Of a DNA stretch of 64,000 nt, positions 24,240 through 36,588 are shown piece by piece. The position numbers and the translations under genes are program-made. This stretch comes from Lentinus brumalis (Eukaryota > Basidiomycota > Agaricomycetes > Polyporales > Polyporaceae), in NCBI GenBank assembly GCA_001792895.1, contig MARA01000024.1, positions 434,001 to 498,000 of the forward strand, read 5' to 3'. Numbering within the stretch: position 1 is the stretch's first letter; every line of letters begins with the position of its first letter. The notes below the pieces were generated by a model, which did not search any database, was not told where the DNA came from, and saw only the letters and a list, made by a program, of their open reading frames with translations.

Positions 24240-26857
24240 ATGTCGACCCGCACTGTCTCTTTCGCCCCGGGCACTGTCTCTGACTCTCCTTCTAGGCTCT
24301 TCAATCAAAGTGCCCCCTACTCCAGCACAAAATACGATCTTCAGAAACGGCGAGGCGAACTACGTTTCAATATGCATAGGAAGAACACCGTCATGCCCCA
24401 CGAGGACTTCATGGGCCGATTCCTACCCGCCCCACCCCCACGAACCGGCACCCGCTCGACAGGGAAGTCAGGAACCAACATATTTAGCGATGTTGCCAAG
24501 CCCTCGAACGAGGATGAGATGTATGATAGTTTGGTGAGTCGAGTCTCTGATTGCTGCCCCCGGGCCATGGCGTTGACTAGTTGCAACGTGTGCCAGCCGG
24601 ACAGGCTGAACGAAGCAGGGATCTGCCCCGGTCATACGTTCGTTGCCACCCCTTGGAAACGCGACAAGGCCGACCCCACAAAGCAGTCCGTTGACTTAGG
24701 CATGTACCCATCTCCGCTCGCCCGAAGCCACCTGCCGACGGCTCGTACGCTCGCATGGACTGGGCTGCCGTCGACATACCCATCGAGTGCAAAGATAGTC
24801 CGACAGAAGAGGACCCCTTTGACGACGACGCGGCGGACGCTTTGTCCACCGCGGTGAAGCGCAAGGCTGCCCACGGCCAACTCCTCTCTTATGCCGAGCT
24901 CGTCTACCGTTACCAGCAACGTTGTCACGTATACATCATTCTCCTCCTCGGCGACTTCGCTCGTATCGTTCGCTTCGACCACTCCGGCCTCTTTGCGACG
25001 AAGAAGTTCAACTACAAGAAAGAGGGCGAGAAGCTCACGGGTTTCCTATGGCGCTTTTCCCGCTTGACACGCGCTGAGCGCGGCCACGACCCATCCGCGG
25101 TCCGCATCTCCCACAACTCACCCCTCGGTAAGGCGATGCGAAACGTCGCTGAGCCGCCGAAGGAAGTAGACCCGCAGCGCGACTACATCCGAGCCGCTTT
25201 TGAGAAGTCTCTAGACCGTAAGTGGCCGTGGTGGCGCTTGGAGGTTCCCGTCGTCGTCAATGAGGGTACGCCCGAGGAGACTCGCAGCGTCAGGAGGTTC
25301 GCCGTTGGAAAGCCTCACTTCCAGGCTCCGGGTATCGCAGGGCGTGCGACGCGCGGCTACATCGCTCTCCCTCTCACAGCCAAGGGCGAAATCGAAGGTC
25401 CGTTCGTCTATCTGAAGGACGCCTGGCGTGTGGATCGCGAGGGCATCGAGCGGGAAGGGTCCATTCTACACGAGCTCAACGACCTCGGTATCAAGCACGT
25501 CCCGACTCTAGTTTGTCACGGCGACATCCTCGGCCAGGTCACGATATCCCAGGACATCTGGCCGGAATATCACCCTGAGGCGCAGGAATGTCCGCTGAAG
25601 CGGCATCAGCACTACCGCCTAGTGGTCAAGGAGGTTGGGAAGCCCCTCGACGAATTCGAGAATGGACTTCAGCTCGTGTACGCACTGCTATGCTGCATTC
25701 TTGGTGAGTGTCATGGTTGTGTCTCTCTTCCGACCGTGTGTCTAATGCGATCGCTCCAGCACACCAAGCAGCGCACAATGCTGGTATCATACATCGGGAT
25801 ATCAGCGCCGGAAACATCCTCCTATGGTATGTTCCCGGCAAGGGGTGGCAAGGATTGTTGAACGATTGGGAGTTGGCGAAGAGAGTCTCTGCTGGCGATG
25901 CGGCATCAGGAGGTCGTCAGCCCGACAGAACTGTGAGAGTCTCTTCTTGGTGTCGCCCTGAGCTCCATGCTGACGACGCGACATACGTAGGGAACATGGC
26001 AATTCATGTCTGCACATGCATTGAATGACCGGTTCCGGCCCATCATCATTCCAGACGAATTGGAGGCGTTCTTACACGTTCTGCTATACTACGCCATCCG
26101 CTTCCTTTCCCACAACTGCTCTGCTGTCGGAAAGTTTCTCCATCTTTACTTCGACGACTACACGGACGGCAACGGGCAATTCAACTGCGGCCAGATGAAA
26201 TACTTCGCCTTGAAGACCGGTGAGATTGATCTGGCCCTACTCGCTGGTAAAACGGACGAGGAGAAAGCCAAGGAGATCAGACAGGAGCCCGGGCCTGCTG
26301 CTGAGCCTCTTCGTTTCCACAAACCCGGCTCTACCGCGATTCACCCTATACAAACGATCATCGAGACTCTACTGCGATGGTTCGCTGCTTACTATGCCCT
26401 TGAAAGCGCCAAAGCGAAGCGTCCTCAGTCGGATGCCACTGGTTCCCCTGCGGAGGACAGTGGCCCCACCATCGAGGTTTCGGAGGACTTCCTTGCGATG
26501 ATGGATGAGATAGACCAGCCTACCTCCGATCCCGCTGCTCCTTCCAAGCTCAGCGCGGACCCCTCTACCACCGCCAGTGAGCACAGGGCTGCACCAATCG
26601 ACCTGGACGCTGCGGAGAAGGTCCAGACTCACCAGGCAATGCTTAAGCTACTCGCGCACGAGCTCCGCCAAGTTAAAGATTGGCCAGCAAATGACAAGGG
26701 AGTAGACAAGCGGCCGAAGGATGGATACGAGCATCCGAAGGATGCGGTCCCTGCTTCCTCGACGCAGTTGATACAAGCAACAAGAGCGACAGGGACGGGC
26801 ACGAAGAGGCGAGCAGATCCGGACCCCAGTACTCCCAAGAAGCGGAGCAAGGCCTGA
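24240..26857 (+). CDS. FunK1-A: fungal-specific protein kinase, one frame break
   Basis: Four exons: 24240-24533, 24597-25703, 25760-25932 and 25991-26857. Order of landmarks: N-terminal region, DWAAVDIPIECK, YELRY-type strand residues around RWRLEVP, PTLVCHGD, then the catalytic loop HRDISAGN just after intron 2, NDWELAK in place of the usual DFG, and TWQFMSAHA after intron 3, with a long tail ending in a basic PKKRSKA. These are marks of the FunK1 family (Pkinase_fungal), Ser/Thr-type kinases expanded in mushrooms with unknown substrates. Within exon 2 the frame shifts near 24705-24735 between LGMYP and ADGSYARMDW; one missing base in a C run would explain it. The SAP-like gene SAP1 follows 0.7 kb downstream on the same strand. 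Confidence 0.85.
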
Positions 26858-27567
26858 GATTTGTCATGCATACTCATGATCTTTCGTGCCCCTTTCCCCG
26901 CGGTGCGACGTATGACCCCACCACTTTTCTCTACCACTTGTCCTCCCTCGCGCAGCATGCGTCGTCTGCCCACTATCGCCTCCGCCCCCGTCATTTCCGT
27001 CTGAATAGATGCATTCCGTGGCATTTCCTGCGTCATTCCCTTTCATCTCGCCGTCTTCTAGATCTCTCCGAATCATCTTCCATGAGCATATCATTATTAC
27101 TTCATCTGTCCTTGTTCCTTGCTCTACTTACATCCCGTCTGCATATATCCCCTAGATCACACGCCGTCTCCTTGAAGTAATCATTCCGCATCTCGTTCTG
27201 CTCTCACTCTGGTGTGATTCCACCGCCAGTGGTCTTGAAGTGCACGAGGAAGCTCTCGTTCGCGTGATGGCCTCGATCGAGCTCGCTCCCGGCGCCCATG
27301 AGTCGAAGAACTTGAACATGGGTCTGCCAGTGTTACGAACACACTATTTAGACAGCGGGAAATAAGATCCAACGGTATGGCCGCTCGACACTTTGCAACT
27401 TGAAAGGCTAGTGCGAGTGGCGTGCACTGAATGGCCAACGCCAAAACAGGCGCTAAACCACCTTGTGTCCTTACCTTGTTCTCCGCCACTGCGCACTCTA
27501 CATCGAACTCGTCCTCTCTTCCTCTCCATCGAATACACGCATCATATCAGCCGTAACGCATTTTGGA
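26858..27567. other. Spacer between FunK1-A and SAP1
   Basis: About 710 bp, pyrimidine-rich over 26880-27180, holding the 3' flank of FunK1-A and promoter of SAP1. A partial element CGAACACAC lies at 27336-27344, weaker than the kinase promoter motif. No gene seen. Confidence 0.4.
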
Positions 27568-29677
27568 ATGAACGAAGGTGAATTAAAGGCGCTACCAAGA
27601 GCGCAACTCCAGAAACTAGCGAAGGTATGTTCCCCAGCCCACCACAGCGTCATTTTGTGCGTCCGCGCGATTGATGCGCTCCGATGCTTCAGTCGAACGG
27701 CGTGAAGGCAAACGGAAAGAGTGTCGATATCATCAAGCAATTGCTGGAGTATTACAATGCGAAGCCGGCAGATCGGTCGGTCTCCCGGCCACCCAGCGCT
27801 TCCCACATCATCGGCTGAACCACGCATACCAGGAACGATGATGGCCTCAACGATGCTGCTATAACGCGACCAAATGTTTTGCCAAGTAAACTGGCTCTGC
27901 GCTCCAAAGAGATCACTGCACAGAATACTGGAAATGCGGCGTCCGATATGGCTTTAGAGCCGGTGGTCCCTGACGAGGATGGAGCGCCTCAAGCAGGCCC
28001 AAGCGGCAGGTCAGATAGGCGTGTCACTGGCGCAACCAATTCGGAAGAAATAGCAGGGAAGGGGAATGGTGAGTGTCATTGACCTACGACTATTCCATAC
28101 CGAGAATCTGAGCATTGCGACCGCGGCGCGCAGAATCGGTGATTCCCAGACTCTCCCAGCGGATGCACGACGGAGAACATCTGTCACCTGTGCAGCAGAC
28201 GGGTAAGTAACAGTACGATCACTGTTTAGATGGAGCGTCCGCTCACCTCCTTTCAACAACGAAGCCGGCAATAGTGCAAGGTCCTCCCCTCTCGGCCGAC
28301 GTGCGTCTGGAGTCTCACCATTTGCTCAAGACATCGGTAAGTTTAGCACGCTCCGCCGTGGTTGAAATGTCGTCAAGTGCTCAACTTGTGTACTACAGTC
28401 GAAGCCGGAAGTAGTGCGAGAACTTCTGTTCTCGTGCCGCGCGCATCTACGGTTTCGCATTCTGTCCAAGGCACCGGTGAGTATCATACTTCATCTTTCC
28501 ACTGCTGAACGGTTGCTCACGTAGCTTTGCAATGGAGGCGAATCCAAGCGAGGGAGCGCAAGTACCTCCGATATGATCCGCCGCGGTACTTCACCGTCGA
28601 GAAGGACGGGTACGTCCGGTCCCTCTGCGATTCCGCTCCAAACTGACAGCAGCTGTACCCAGGACCAACAAGAGGGAAAACACCTGTGGATCTTGACGAC
28701 CAACCATCCGGACTCATTCCGTCGGTACGGTCCCTTGGTGAGGGCATCAAATGAAGCTGCTCAATAGGAAGTACGGCTCATCTCGTGCATGACAGGCCCA
28801 CAGCAACTCCAAGTCTCCGCGAAACCGCCCATCTTCAAGCCGATCGTCGTCGGTGAGCGTCAAGGTGAGCGGAATTGATCGACTCCTCTCACATCGCGAG
28901 GGATGAACGTTGAGTTTAGTCACAGGGGAACCAGGATATAGTGCGCCCGTCTCCACGCGCCCCACAGTGGAGGACAGAGAGACACTCGTACGGAACCGGC
29001 CGAGCGAGATTTCGCGTCTTCACAGTCCGCCTCCTCGCGACCCTATATTGAATGCCCCATCCGTCGCACAGCCGCAGCACGTATCCCGGACACGCGAGAA
29101 TCTGGCGGATCAGTCCTCTTCGGTCCAGGAATCCCGAGAAGATGAGCGCACCGTGGTACGCGCGACTCAGCAACTTCGCGGTTCCGTAGGGCATGCGCGC
29201 CCAACAGTCGACGAGCTCAAACTGGCCGTGATGGACCTCGATGCAAAGTCGGAGGACTATCCGCAAATGGCACATGAGATCGCGAGGCTGCAGCGGATGG
29301 TGGGCTTGCTACAGTCCAAGGAAGCGTGGTTGGAGGAAGCTCTGGCGTCTGTCCAGCGAATGCGACTTACGCTCGAGAGGCATTACGTCGCAAAGGCCAA
29401 GGCGAAGCCTTGGCAAAAGGAGATGCCAGCCCGCAATCGAGACACCGGGGACGGACTTTGGGAACGACGGACGAAAATCCTTTCCTGAATTCGAACGATG
29501 GAGAGAACGTAACTCGGTATGGCTTCGATTCTGCGCTGTCTGATCAAGAAGAACTCACCAGCATCTTCTGGCAGACGCCTTTCGGTACGGGAGGGCAAGC
29601 GTAAAGCCGCGGACAGCGGATTGCTAGATCATCCGCCTCACCAGAAACGGTTGCGACAGTCCGGCGTATCATCGTGA
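27568..29677 (+). CDS. SAP1: SAP-like, low-complexity, coiled-coil nuclear-type protein
   Basis: I do not recognise the full protein. Exon 1 (27568-27624, 19 codons) and exon 2 (27693-27775) encode a SAP-like helix pair with LPRAQLQKLAK and GVKANGKSVDIIKQLL. Further exons are supported at 27833-28068, 28134-28202, 28265-28336, 28399-28476 and 28525-28609 (RERKYLRYDPPRYFTVEKDG), then less certain ones to 28917, a coiled-coil segment (28917-29400, LARLQRMVGLLQSKE-like heptads) and a last exon 29575-29677 with GKRKAADSG, a nuclear-type signal. Frame phase 2 after exon 2 matches SAP2 and SAP3. One base appears missing between 29400 and 29490, where the coiled-coil frame ends in a stop but the frame leading to the last splice is one off. 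SAP domains bind DNA in known proteins; that role here is inference. It follows FunK1-A co-directionally. Confidence 0.6.
28265..28476 (+). repeat. Tandemly duplicated exon module in SAP1
   Basis: Exons 28265-28336 and 28399-28476 both begin with an AG(N/S)SAR(S/T)S sequence, share a central RAS.VS, and end at a donor in phase 1. The following and preceding introns are also phase 1, so the module can be duplicated or skipped without breaking frame. Confidence 0.55.
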
Positions 29678-30665
29678 TTGGCTTCCTTCAGTACGTATTG
29701 CTGTACTTTGTATTCTTTAGTGTGTTCTGTGGAAGAGAAGCTTAGCTGCGGAGGCGTTGCGATGTCACTGTACCTATTGGTGTTCGTTGAAGAGAGTCAA
29801 CTTAGCTCACGCAGGGCGAGCATATACTCACTCAATCTGTTCGCATGCGTCCTCGCCGCTCGTCTTTGACCGTCTACGGTCTTCTTCACTGTACAGTGTA
29901 CTTACATAAAACCTGAGGGCGAATAACGCAAGCAGACCTAGAGAACAGCTTCTCCACGCAAGCGTCACAACTCATAACAGCAGGACGGTACCTGTTTTCG
30001 CGCACAGTGGGGCTTGATGAGTGCTTTGCCAGTGCTGGCCTAAAATTGTAACTTGAAGTATCCCAGGACCCAGACCGATTCACCGGGTCGGAAATCGGGC
30101 CGGACGAGGCCGGACGTTACCCTTTAGGAAATTGAGGCGCCCGCCCTCGAAGACGCGCCCTGGACGACGCGTCCAGACTCCACGAACACTTCCCGCACCA
30201 GCGAGTCGACTACTTATAGCCGGAAAACTACTGCAAAGGATTGATTACTTTATCGCTGAGTTGTTGCGCTCCCTCGACTGACTGGGCAGGTCACGGTGTT
30301 CGATCGATGGTGAGGAGTCGTCTTCACTCTTGGACGCATGGCATCAGGTTTTCTCACATTATCATTCCACCACTGTCCGGCTATGGGTTACAGGCTGAAA
30401 AACTTATCCGCTCAAGCCAGAACACTGCGTAAAGCGGTCAACATCAACCAATGTGCGGAACTACTGGCACAAAGTGGCCCAACACGTTGGCCATACTTTC
30501 CCCCTGTGGCAAGTTGGCACAATGGTGATAACTTTAGTCTGACGTGGTCCCGTGACTGGGCTCACATAAGTAGCGCCCTCCTGCCAACCACCTTGGCCCA
30601 ATCTTAAACGCACACCCCAACCTCGAACGCACACCACCATCACCCTCTCCACGACCACAGCAGAC
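29678..30665. other. Intergenic region upstream of FunK1-B
   Basis: About 990 bp with the SAP1 3' flank and the FunK1-B promoter. A degenerate copy of the kinase E-box occurs at 30481-30490. No gene supported. Confidence 0.4.
30481..30490 (+). promoter_or_regulatory. Degenerate E-box (AACACGTTGG) upstream of FunK1-B
   Basis: Shares AACACGT with the element before the other four FunK1 genes and lies about 180 bp before the ATG at 30666, the same distance class. The palindromic core is altered (CACGTT for CACGTG), so it may be a weakened site or coincidence. Confidence 0.25.
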
Positions 30666-32732
30666 ATGGCTACGAATGTCCCCACTACTATCATGCCTGT
30701 GAAGTGCTTTGCTATGAAGTTCTTCTCCTCTGCTACCGGACCTATACGGCTGAACGCCGCCGGTCTGGCCGGGGACGCCCTCGCATCCGAGAAGTTCACT
30801 GACGAGGACCCGTCCGCGCAGATTGTAAGTAATTTATCTCTACGATTATGATAGCATGAGTGACGATTAGAATCAGATCGATGCTCTAAACGAGGTTGAT
30901 GCATGTGGTAGGTACAGGTTCCTAACCACGCAAGACTCGTTCAAGGACGAAGCCTTCCACCACGGCCTATATCCCTTCACCTCCCTCTCTGAAGTCGCCG
31001 GCAAACACTCTGACTGGCTCTTCCTTGAGCTGTCCCTCATTCAGACCGCGCACGCTGACTGCGATCCATTCGACGACGAGCACGTTTATAGTCCCAGCAT
31101 GGATTATCACCGGTCGAAGGTCCTCCAGGAGTTGCGCCGTCAGGCCAAGTTGGTGTTCTCGGTACAGCCGCGCTTCGCCTTCTTCTTCCTCCTGCTACTC
31201 GGCGACGATGCACGCCTCATTCGCTTCGACATCGCGGGGGTCGCAACCACCGTGAAGTTCAACTACAGTGCATGTCCCGAAGTTCTGGTCGACCTCCTCG
31301 CCCGCTATTCTCGGGCATCTCCCGATGAACGCGGTCACGATACATCCGCACACCTCATCGAGCCAGCTTCGGAAATCGGAGAGATGATGCGTCGACGTCT
31401 CGATTCTGCGACTCTCGGGGACGATGTCGCCCTTGGCTACTTCCAAGAGTCCTTGAACCCAGAGTGGCCTTGGTGGCGACTGGAGGTACACGACGAAGAC
31501 TCTGGCGAGATCAAGCCATTCGCAGTCGGGAGGCCCCATTACTGTTCAGCGGACGTGTTTGGTCATGCGACGCGAGGGTACATCGCGCTTGACCTCACTA
31601 CCGGCTATCTCACATTCCTCAAGGAGTCCTGGCGTCCTACTTCGGGGAGCTGCGCTTTGGTCAAGGAAGGTTCTGTGCTGAAGAAGCTCAACAAGCTCGA
31701 CACCCCATTCGTTCCTACCGTGCTCTGTCACGGAGACGTCCCGGGCCAGACCTCGATCTCGCAGCGTCTTGCTGCGACATCCGAGGGATCTCAATTCGCA
31801 TACCTCGGAGGGTACGCCCATTACCGCGTTGTCATGAAAGAAGTTGGCAAGCCTGTTGAAGAATTCAAGAACGGTGCCCAACTTATCTCCGTAATTCGAG
31901 ATTGCGTAAAAGGTCGGTGTCTCAGCCGTCTCATCCGAACAGAACATGGCGGTTGACATACCTCTTCCGCACTAGCGCACAAGCACGCATATGAAGCAGG
32001 GATTGTTCATCGTGATATCAGCCCCAAGAACTTCTTGCTTCAGAAGCGTGAAGATGGTCGGTGGGATGGCCTCTTGATCGATTGGGACGTTTCTGCGGCG
32101 GTCGTCCAAGACCCGAACCAACTCGTCATCCCTTCGGAGAGAGTTGTGCGTCGCCCATGTCCTCAATATTCTCAATATGCTCGCTGATCATCTGTGCCTT
32201 ACAGGGAACATGGGAGTTCATGTCTGTCAACACACAGTTCTCGCCGTCCAGGTCCCTCTCCGTTGAAGGCGAGCTCGAGTCATTCCTCTACGCCCTCGTC
32301 TACGTCACAGTTCAATACATCCCGTCCTCCGTCTCCCCAAGAAACATCCCATACTTCATCGCTGCTGCGTTCCATGACTTCCAGATCTGTCCGACCACGG
32401 GGAGGTACCGCCCCTGCCCCATGAAGTGGTTCACAATGTCTGGAGGCCAGTTCGAAGTGTACGCCTGGACGGAACCTTTCAGCCATGCGAGGCTGCAGTT
32501 CCTCTCGGGGTCCGAGGAGTCTGGCTGGTCGTTGCACCCCATCGATCACATCATGACCCGCCTGATGTCCTGGCTCAAGGCATATCACAAGTCGTCCGAC
32601 CCGTCAGGAACAAGCAAGGTTTCTAGCCACACCGCATTGCTGGAGCTCATCGAGGACGCACTGCAGACGCGTCAATGGCCTCTCGATGATAAATGTGACT
32701 TCTCGGAGCACTGGAAGCGTAAGTCACGATGA
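30666..32732 (+). CDS. FunK1-B: shorter, divergent FunK1 kinase, intact frame
   Basis: Four exons (30666-30824, 30871-31912, 31976-32145, 32205-32732) join without any break to about 632 residues, some 180-240 shorter than the other members. The N-terminal region is reduced and lacks the HTFVATP/CASTPY segment of the others. Catalytic landmarks are HRDISPKN at about 412-419 (Pro-Lys for the usual Ala/Ser-Gly), IDWDVSA for NDWE, and TWEFMS. The tail is short and has only a weak basic end (WKRKSR). Intron positions and phases match those of the other FunK1 genes, so it is a true but old paralogue. It has no SAP-like neighbour. The aspartate of HRD and the Asp of IDWD are both present, so activity is possible. 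Confidence 0.85.
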
Positions 32733-33516
32733 GTAACGTTACTTATACTAATATACTACCTCGTCCTTCTTCTTGTAATCCAATGTCCACCGTTCTCACT
32801 GTTCGCGCGCAAGCTCGGCATTGTACCAGGGAAGGCCACCAGCTTGAGCACAAAGATGAATTTCAATTGCATGAAATAGGCTGGGTTGAAGAACGGCCCG
32901 TGACCCTACCTCGACGGAACAACCTCCCAAGGCGTTGATCTAGTATTATTCTGGTGCTGCCGTCTGATCGGCACAAGGTTTCGGTGCAGGCCTTTGACTG
33001 TCTCACTGGTGCTGGGATCGGCTCCAGTGTTTTAAGACTAGAAAACTCTGATTTATCTGTAATATGGCCGTCCTCAAGCACACCGGTATGCCGGTGGGAG
33101 CCTCCTTTTACTATAACCACCATGCGCACTGCCACCCACTTACGCCGTAGGCGCTCGAACTCAATGAGGCGGCACACTGGCAATTCATCCAGCAGTGTAC
33201 GCTGTGATCTACCGAGACACCCTGGATCAGCCATTTGGAAAGTATCAATGCGAGTGTGGGACGGACGAGGCAAGCCAAGTTCAATCGCCTTTGTGAAGCG
33301 AACACGTGGTGTTGATTAAAGACGAGCTGCGGGCGCTTTTACATATCGAACCTCTTTTCCTCCCGCCACCACAGCCTTGTACCAGCGCTTGGTTTTCCAA
33401 CCAAGCCCCCTCGATTTGGCTCACAATAACTTCTGGTAACGCTTGGATTGAGCATAAAAGCCCGCTAGCAGGTATGTTTCCCAACCATCTCCTCGTCTTT
33501 CCTCTCCACCACTGCC
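32733..33516. other. Intergenic region and promoter of FunK1-C
   Basis: The right half from about 33260 is closely similar, in inverted orientation, to the FunK1-D promoter. No gene was seen in the left half. Confidence 0.45.
33299..33308 (+). promoter_or_regulatory. CGAACACGTG element upstream of FunK1-C
   Basis: Identical ten bases to those before FunK1-A, -D and -E, about 209 bp before the ATG. Here the conserved context extends further (TTTGTGAAG before it) because the promoter is shared with FunK1-D by duplication. Confidence 0.45.
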
Positions 33517-36174
33517 ATGCCTCACACCACCCAACACGCCCGGTCTCTCGCTCATCCCTCTGTGGCTGCACTCCGTGGCCATCAGAAACCTGCTCCTCAA
33601 TCTTCTCCTGCCCGCTACAAACGCAACACCGTTGACTCGACGCTGAACTTCACTCTCGCAGACGCTCGAGGCGCCCTCCGTGACACCATGCGCGGCAAGA
33701 TCGACATCCCACCTAGCATCAAAGAGTTCATGAACCAATTCATGAAGGACTACTACCCTGAACTGAAGGATAACATCTTCGCGGGTGCCCCGAAGTTCTC
33801 AACTGAATCCGCAATGTACCAATGGATCGTAAGTGGTTTCTCCGTACCCACTGAGCTATGGACATGACTCAAACCCTTGTACTAGACCGACACTATCAAT
33901 GGCTCGGATGTCATTAACAGCAGAAATGTGGTTTGCGCATCGACTCCTTACAAGTCCGACCGCAACGACGCGACACATCAAGCCGTCGACCTTGGCTTGT
34001 ACTCCCCCAGTTCAAGCCGATCAACGAGGGTGACGGCGAATACAACCGACGCATCAATTGGTCTCGTATCGAGCTATCTATTGAGTGCAAAGTTGATCCC
34101 ACCGACCGAGACCCGTTCGACGATACGACTGACGATCTGCAACCACTTGCCGCCGATCGGAAGAAGGCGCTGGGTCAGATCCTCACATACGTCGAGAACG
34201 TGTTCAAGCATCAACACCGCACCTTTCATTACATGATCCTCTTCCTCGGCCACTACGCTCGCATCGTCCATTTCGACCACTCGGGCGTTTACTCCACCGT
34301 CAAGTTCAACTTCAAAACCCATGGCGCCATCCTGACCACTTTCCTCAGCCGGTTCTCTCATTACAACGCCTCAAATCGAGGGCATGATCCCACCGCTACA
34401 CGTCTTGACCGCCGGGGCTCGCTCGTTGCCAAGATGCGGAAGCTAGGAGAGGCCAAGGCGGCGGCGCATCCGGACGACCACGTGCAGCAAATGTTCAATG
34501 CATCGCTCGAGAACGCGTGGCCTTGGTACAAGCTCGAGGTGCACGTGCAGCCGAAGAGCGGCGAGCCCGAGCCCCCGCGGGGACGCTTACGTTCGTCTCG
34601 GCCCACCCGCATCACGCGCTCCTTTGTTGTTGGGAAGCCTCACTTCGACGCTGGTGGTGTCGTGGGCCGCGGTACTCGTGGCTACGTTGCCGTCGAGGTC
34701 GACGGCACAGGCGAGCTCGTCGGTCCGTTCGTCTACCTCAAGGATGCTTGGCGCGTCGACCACCCTGGGATCGAGCAGGAAGGTCGTGTTCTCGAGACAC
34801 TCAACCACAAGGAAGTTCCCTTTGTGCCCACCCTGATTTGCCACGGCGACCTGGAAGGTCAGGTCACACGGTCGCAGGACGCATGGGCCAAGCGTGAAGT
34901 CAAGAAGCGCGGGTCGAAGCGCACCTTCAAGAAACACCAGCACTATCGCTTGGTCGTCGCTGAGGTTGGGAAACCACTGGAACAGTTCGCCACAGGGTTG
35001 AGACTGGTCATTGCCATCTATTGCTGCATCTTAGGTGAGTCGTTCCTGGCCGCATATGCGCTGTATGATGTTGACCTATCACTGGACAGCTCATCAAGCA
35101 GCTTATGAACGAGCGGGTATCATCCACCGCGACATCAGTTCGGGCAATATCCTCCTCTGCAAGAAAAACGGCGTCTGGACAGGACTACTAAACGATTGGG
35201 AGCGTTCGAAACAGGTGAATGCACCTGCCGCTCGCCAACCCGACCGAACGGTACGTACGCCTCTGACTAGGTACCTCGATACTCCATCACTCATACCTTT
35301 CATTGTTTAGGGCACCTGGCAGTTCATGTCTGCAAAAGCTCTCAACAATCCTGACAAGGAAATCACCGTGGAGGATGAGCTTGAAGCATTCTTTCACGTA
35401 CTTCTCTATCATGCCGTCCGCTTCCTCCCTCACAACATCGAACCGGACAGCGTCCCTAAGTTCCTCGAGGACTACTTTGACGGCTGCTCCACGAAGGGTG
35501 AGGAATACCGCTGCGGCATGGCCAAACTCTTGGCCATGGAGAATGGCTCCATCAACCTCTCGACCTACAACACGACGCCTGCCGCTCTGAAGTTCCTACA
35601 TCCCGAGGACCAGAACAAGACTCACGTCCTCGATTCTATCATTTCGCGGCTCCTCCTCTCGTTCAAGGAAGCCTATGCACGCGACCCAGATACTCGCGAG
35701 GAAGGTGTCACGCAGGCAGCCGATAGCGCGAGCGACTTCCTTGCCACACTAGGGGCCATGTCGAACGTCCCCAAGCCCACCGTCGCAGCTCCTGTCACGC
35801 CACAGAAGCCGGTCAAGTCGAAGGGAAAGGGAAAGTCGAGGGCCTCACCAAAGCCGTCTCGTCGGCGAGGTCGCAAGGCGGCTGCAGTCGCTTCCACCAC
35901 CAATGCCGCCGCCACCTCGTCCAGCGCCGCAGACGGCGCCATATCGTTGAAAGAACACGGCCCTCTCGTTGATTTCTTCTATCAATGCATTCGGCGGACC
36001 GACTGGCCGTTGAACGATAAGTGCGAGGATCTGCGGGCGAAGGTTGTAAAGGCCGCAGCTACAGGCCACCAAGAAGCCGCTTTCAACCCCGGCAGAAGCG
36101 AGAGCACGTCGAGGAAGCGGGCTCTGGAGAACGCTCAACCTGCGCCTGGTGCGAGCAAGCGGAGTAAAGTCTGA
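33517..36174 (+). CDS. FunK1-C: FunK1 kinase, one frame break
   Basis: Exons 33517-33828, 33886-35034, 35090-35250 and 35311-36174. Landmarks: YKRNTVDSTLNFTLADARG near the N-terminus, VCASTPYKSDRNDA, INWSRIELSIECK, PTLICHGD, HRDISSGN after intron 2, NDWERSK, TWQFMSAKA, and a Ser/Lys-rich tail with RRRGRKAAAV and a terminal SKRSKV. Close paralogue of FunK1-D. In exon 2 the frame breaks near 34003-34010 at a run of five C (TACTCCCCCAG); a sixth C would restore it, and FunK1-D has the same problem at the homologous spot. No SAP-like gene follows; the next gene is on the other strand. Confidence 0.85.
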
Positions 36175-36177
36175 TTC

Positions 36178-36588
36178 CACGCTGCCGCCGGTCCACCTCG
36201 TGGTCTCACTTGTCGCTTCCCTCCTCCCCGGTACACATCTCTTAGAGCGTCTCGCATACTTATTGCCTACTCATCGTTCCTCCGATACTCCATCGTAACT
36301 TATTCGTATATGTACGTAGCATCTGTGCAACTGTAGCGCATAGGACACCAGCGTGTTCCAGACTGCAGCTTATTGTCCGCATTCATCTCCCTCTCCAGTG
36401 GTCCCGTCCCGAGTGATCTCACGCCCGTCGCATGCTTACTTCCGGTAACATAACGAGGTTGTTTGCTCCCAAAGGTCTGCAGGGTACAGGTCGTCGCGGG
36501 TCGCCGCCTAACATCTTCGATGCTGTTATCAACCGTACAGCTCGGCATGACTACGTACTAGATGGGTATCACAGAAAAAGCGATCGCT
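36178..36588. other. Convergent spacer between FunK1-C and the hydrolase
   Basis: About 410 bp holding two 3' flanks. No coding sequence supported. Confidence 0.45.

Larger units (their letters stand above)
33260..36177. repeat. Left arm of a large inverted duplication (FunK1-C plus promoter)
   Basis: This arm matches the reverse complement of 43936-46815. Similarity includes about 250 bp of promoter and leader, all four exons and their positions; exons 1 and 2 have identical lengths (312 and 1149 nt) in both copies. Intergenic similarity is lost just upstream of about 33260 and soon after the stop codon. Confidence 0.75.

Noticed and set aside
33517..36174. FunK1-C as a definite pseudogene
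   Set aside because: All catalytic landmarks and splice sites are intact and the only lesion is one base in a C run, which may be a base-call error.
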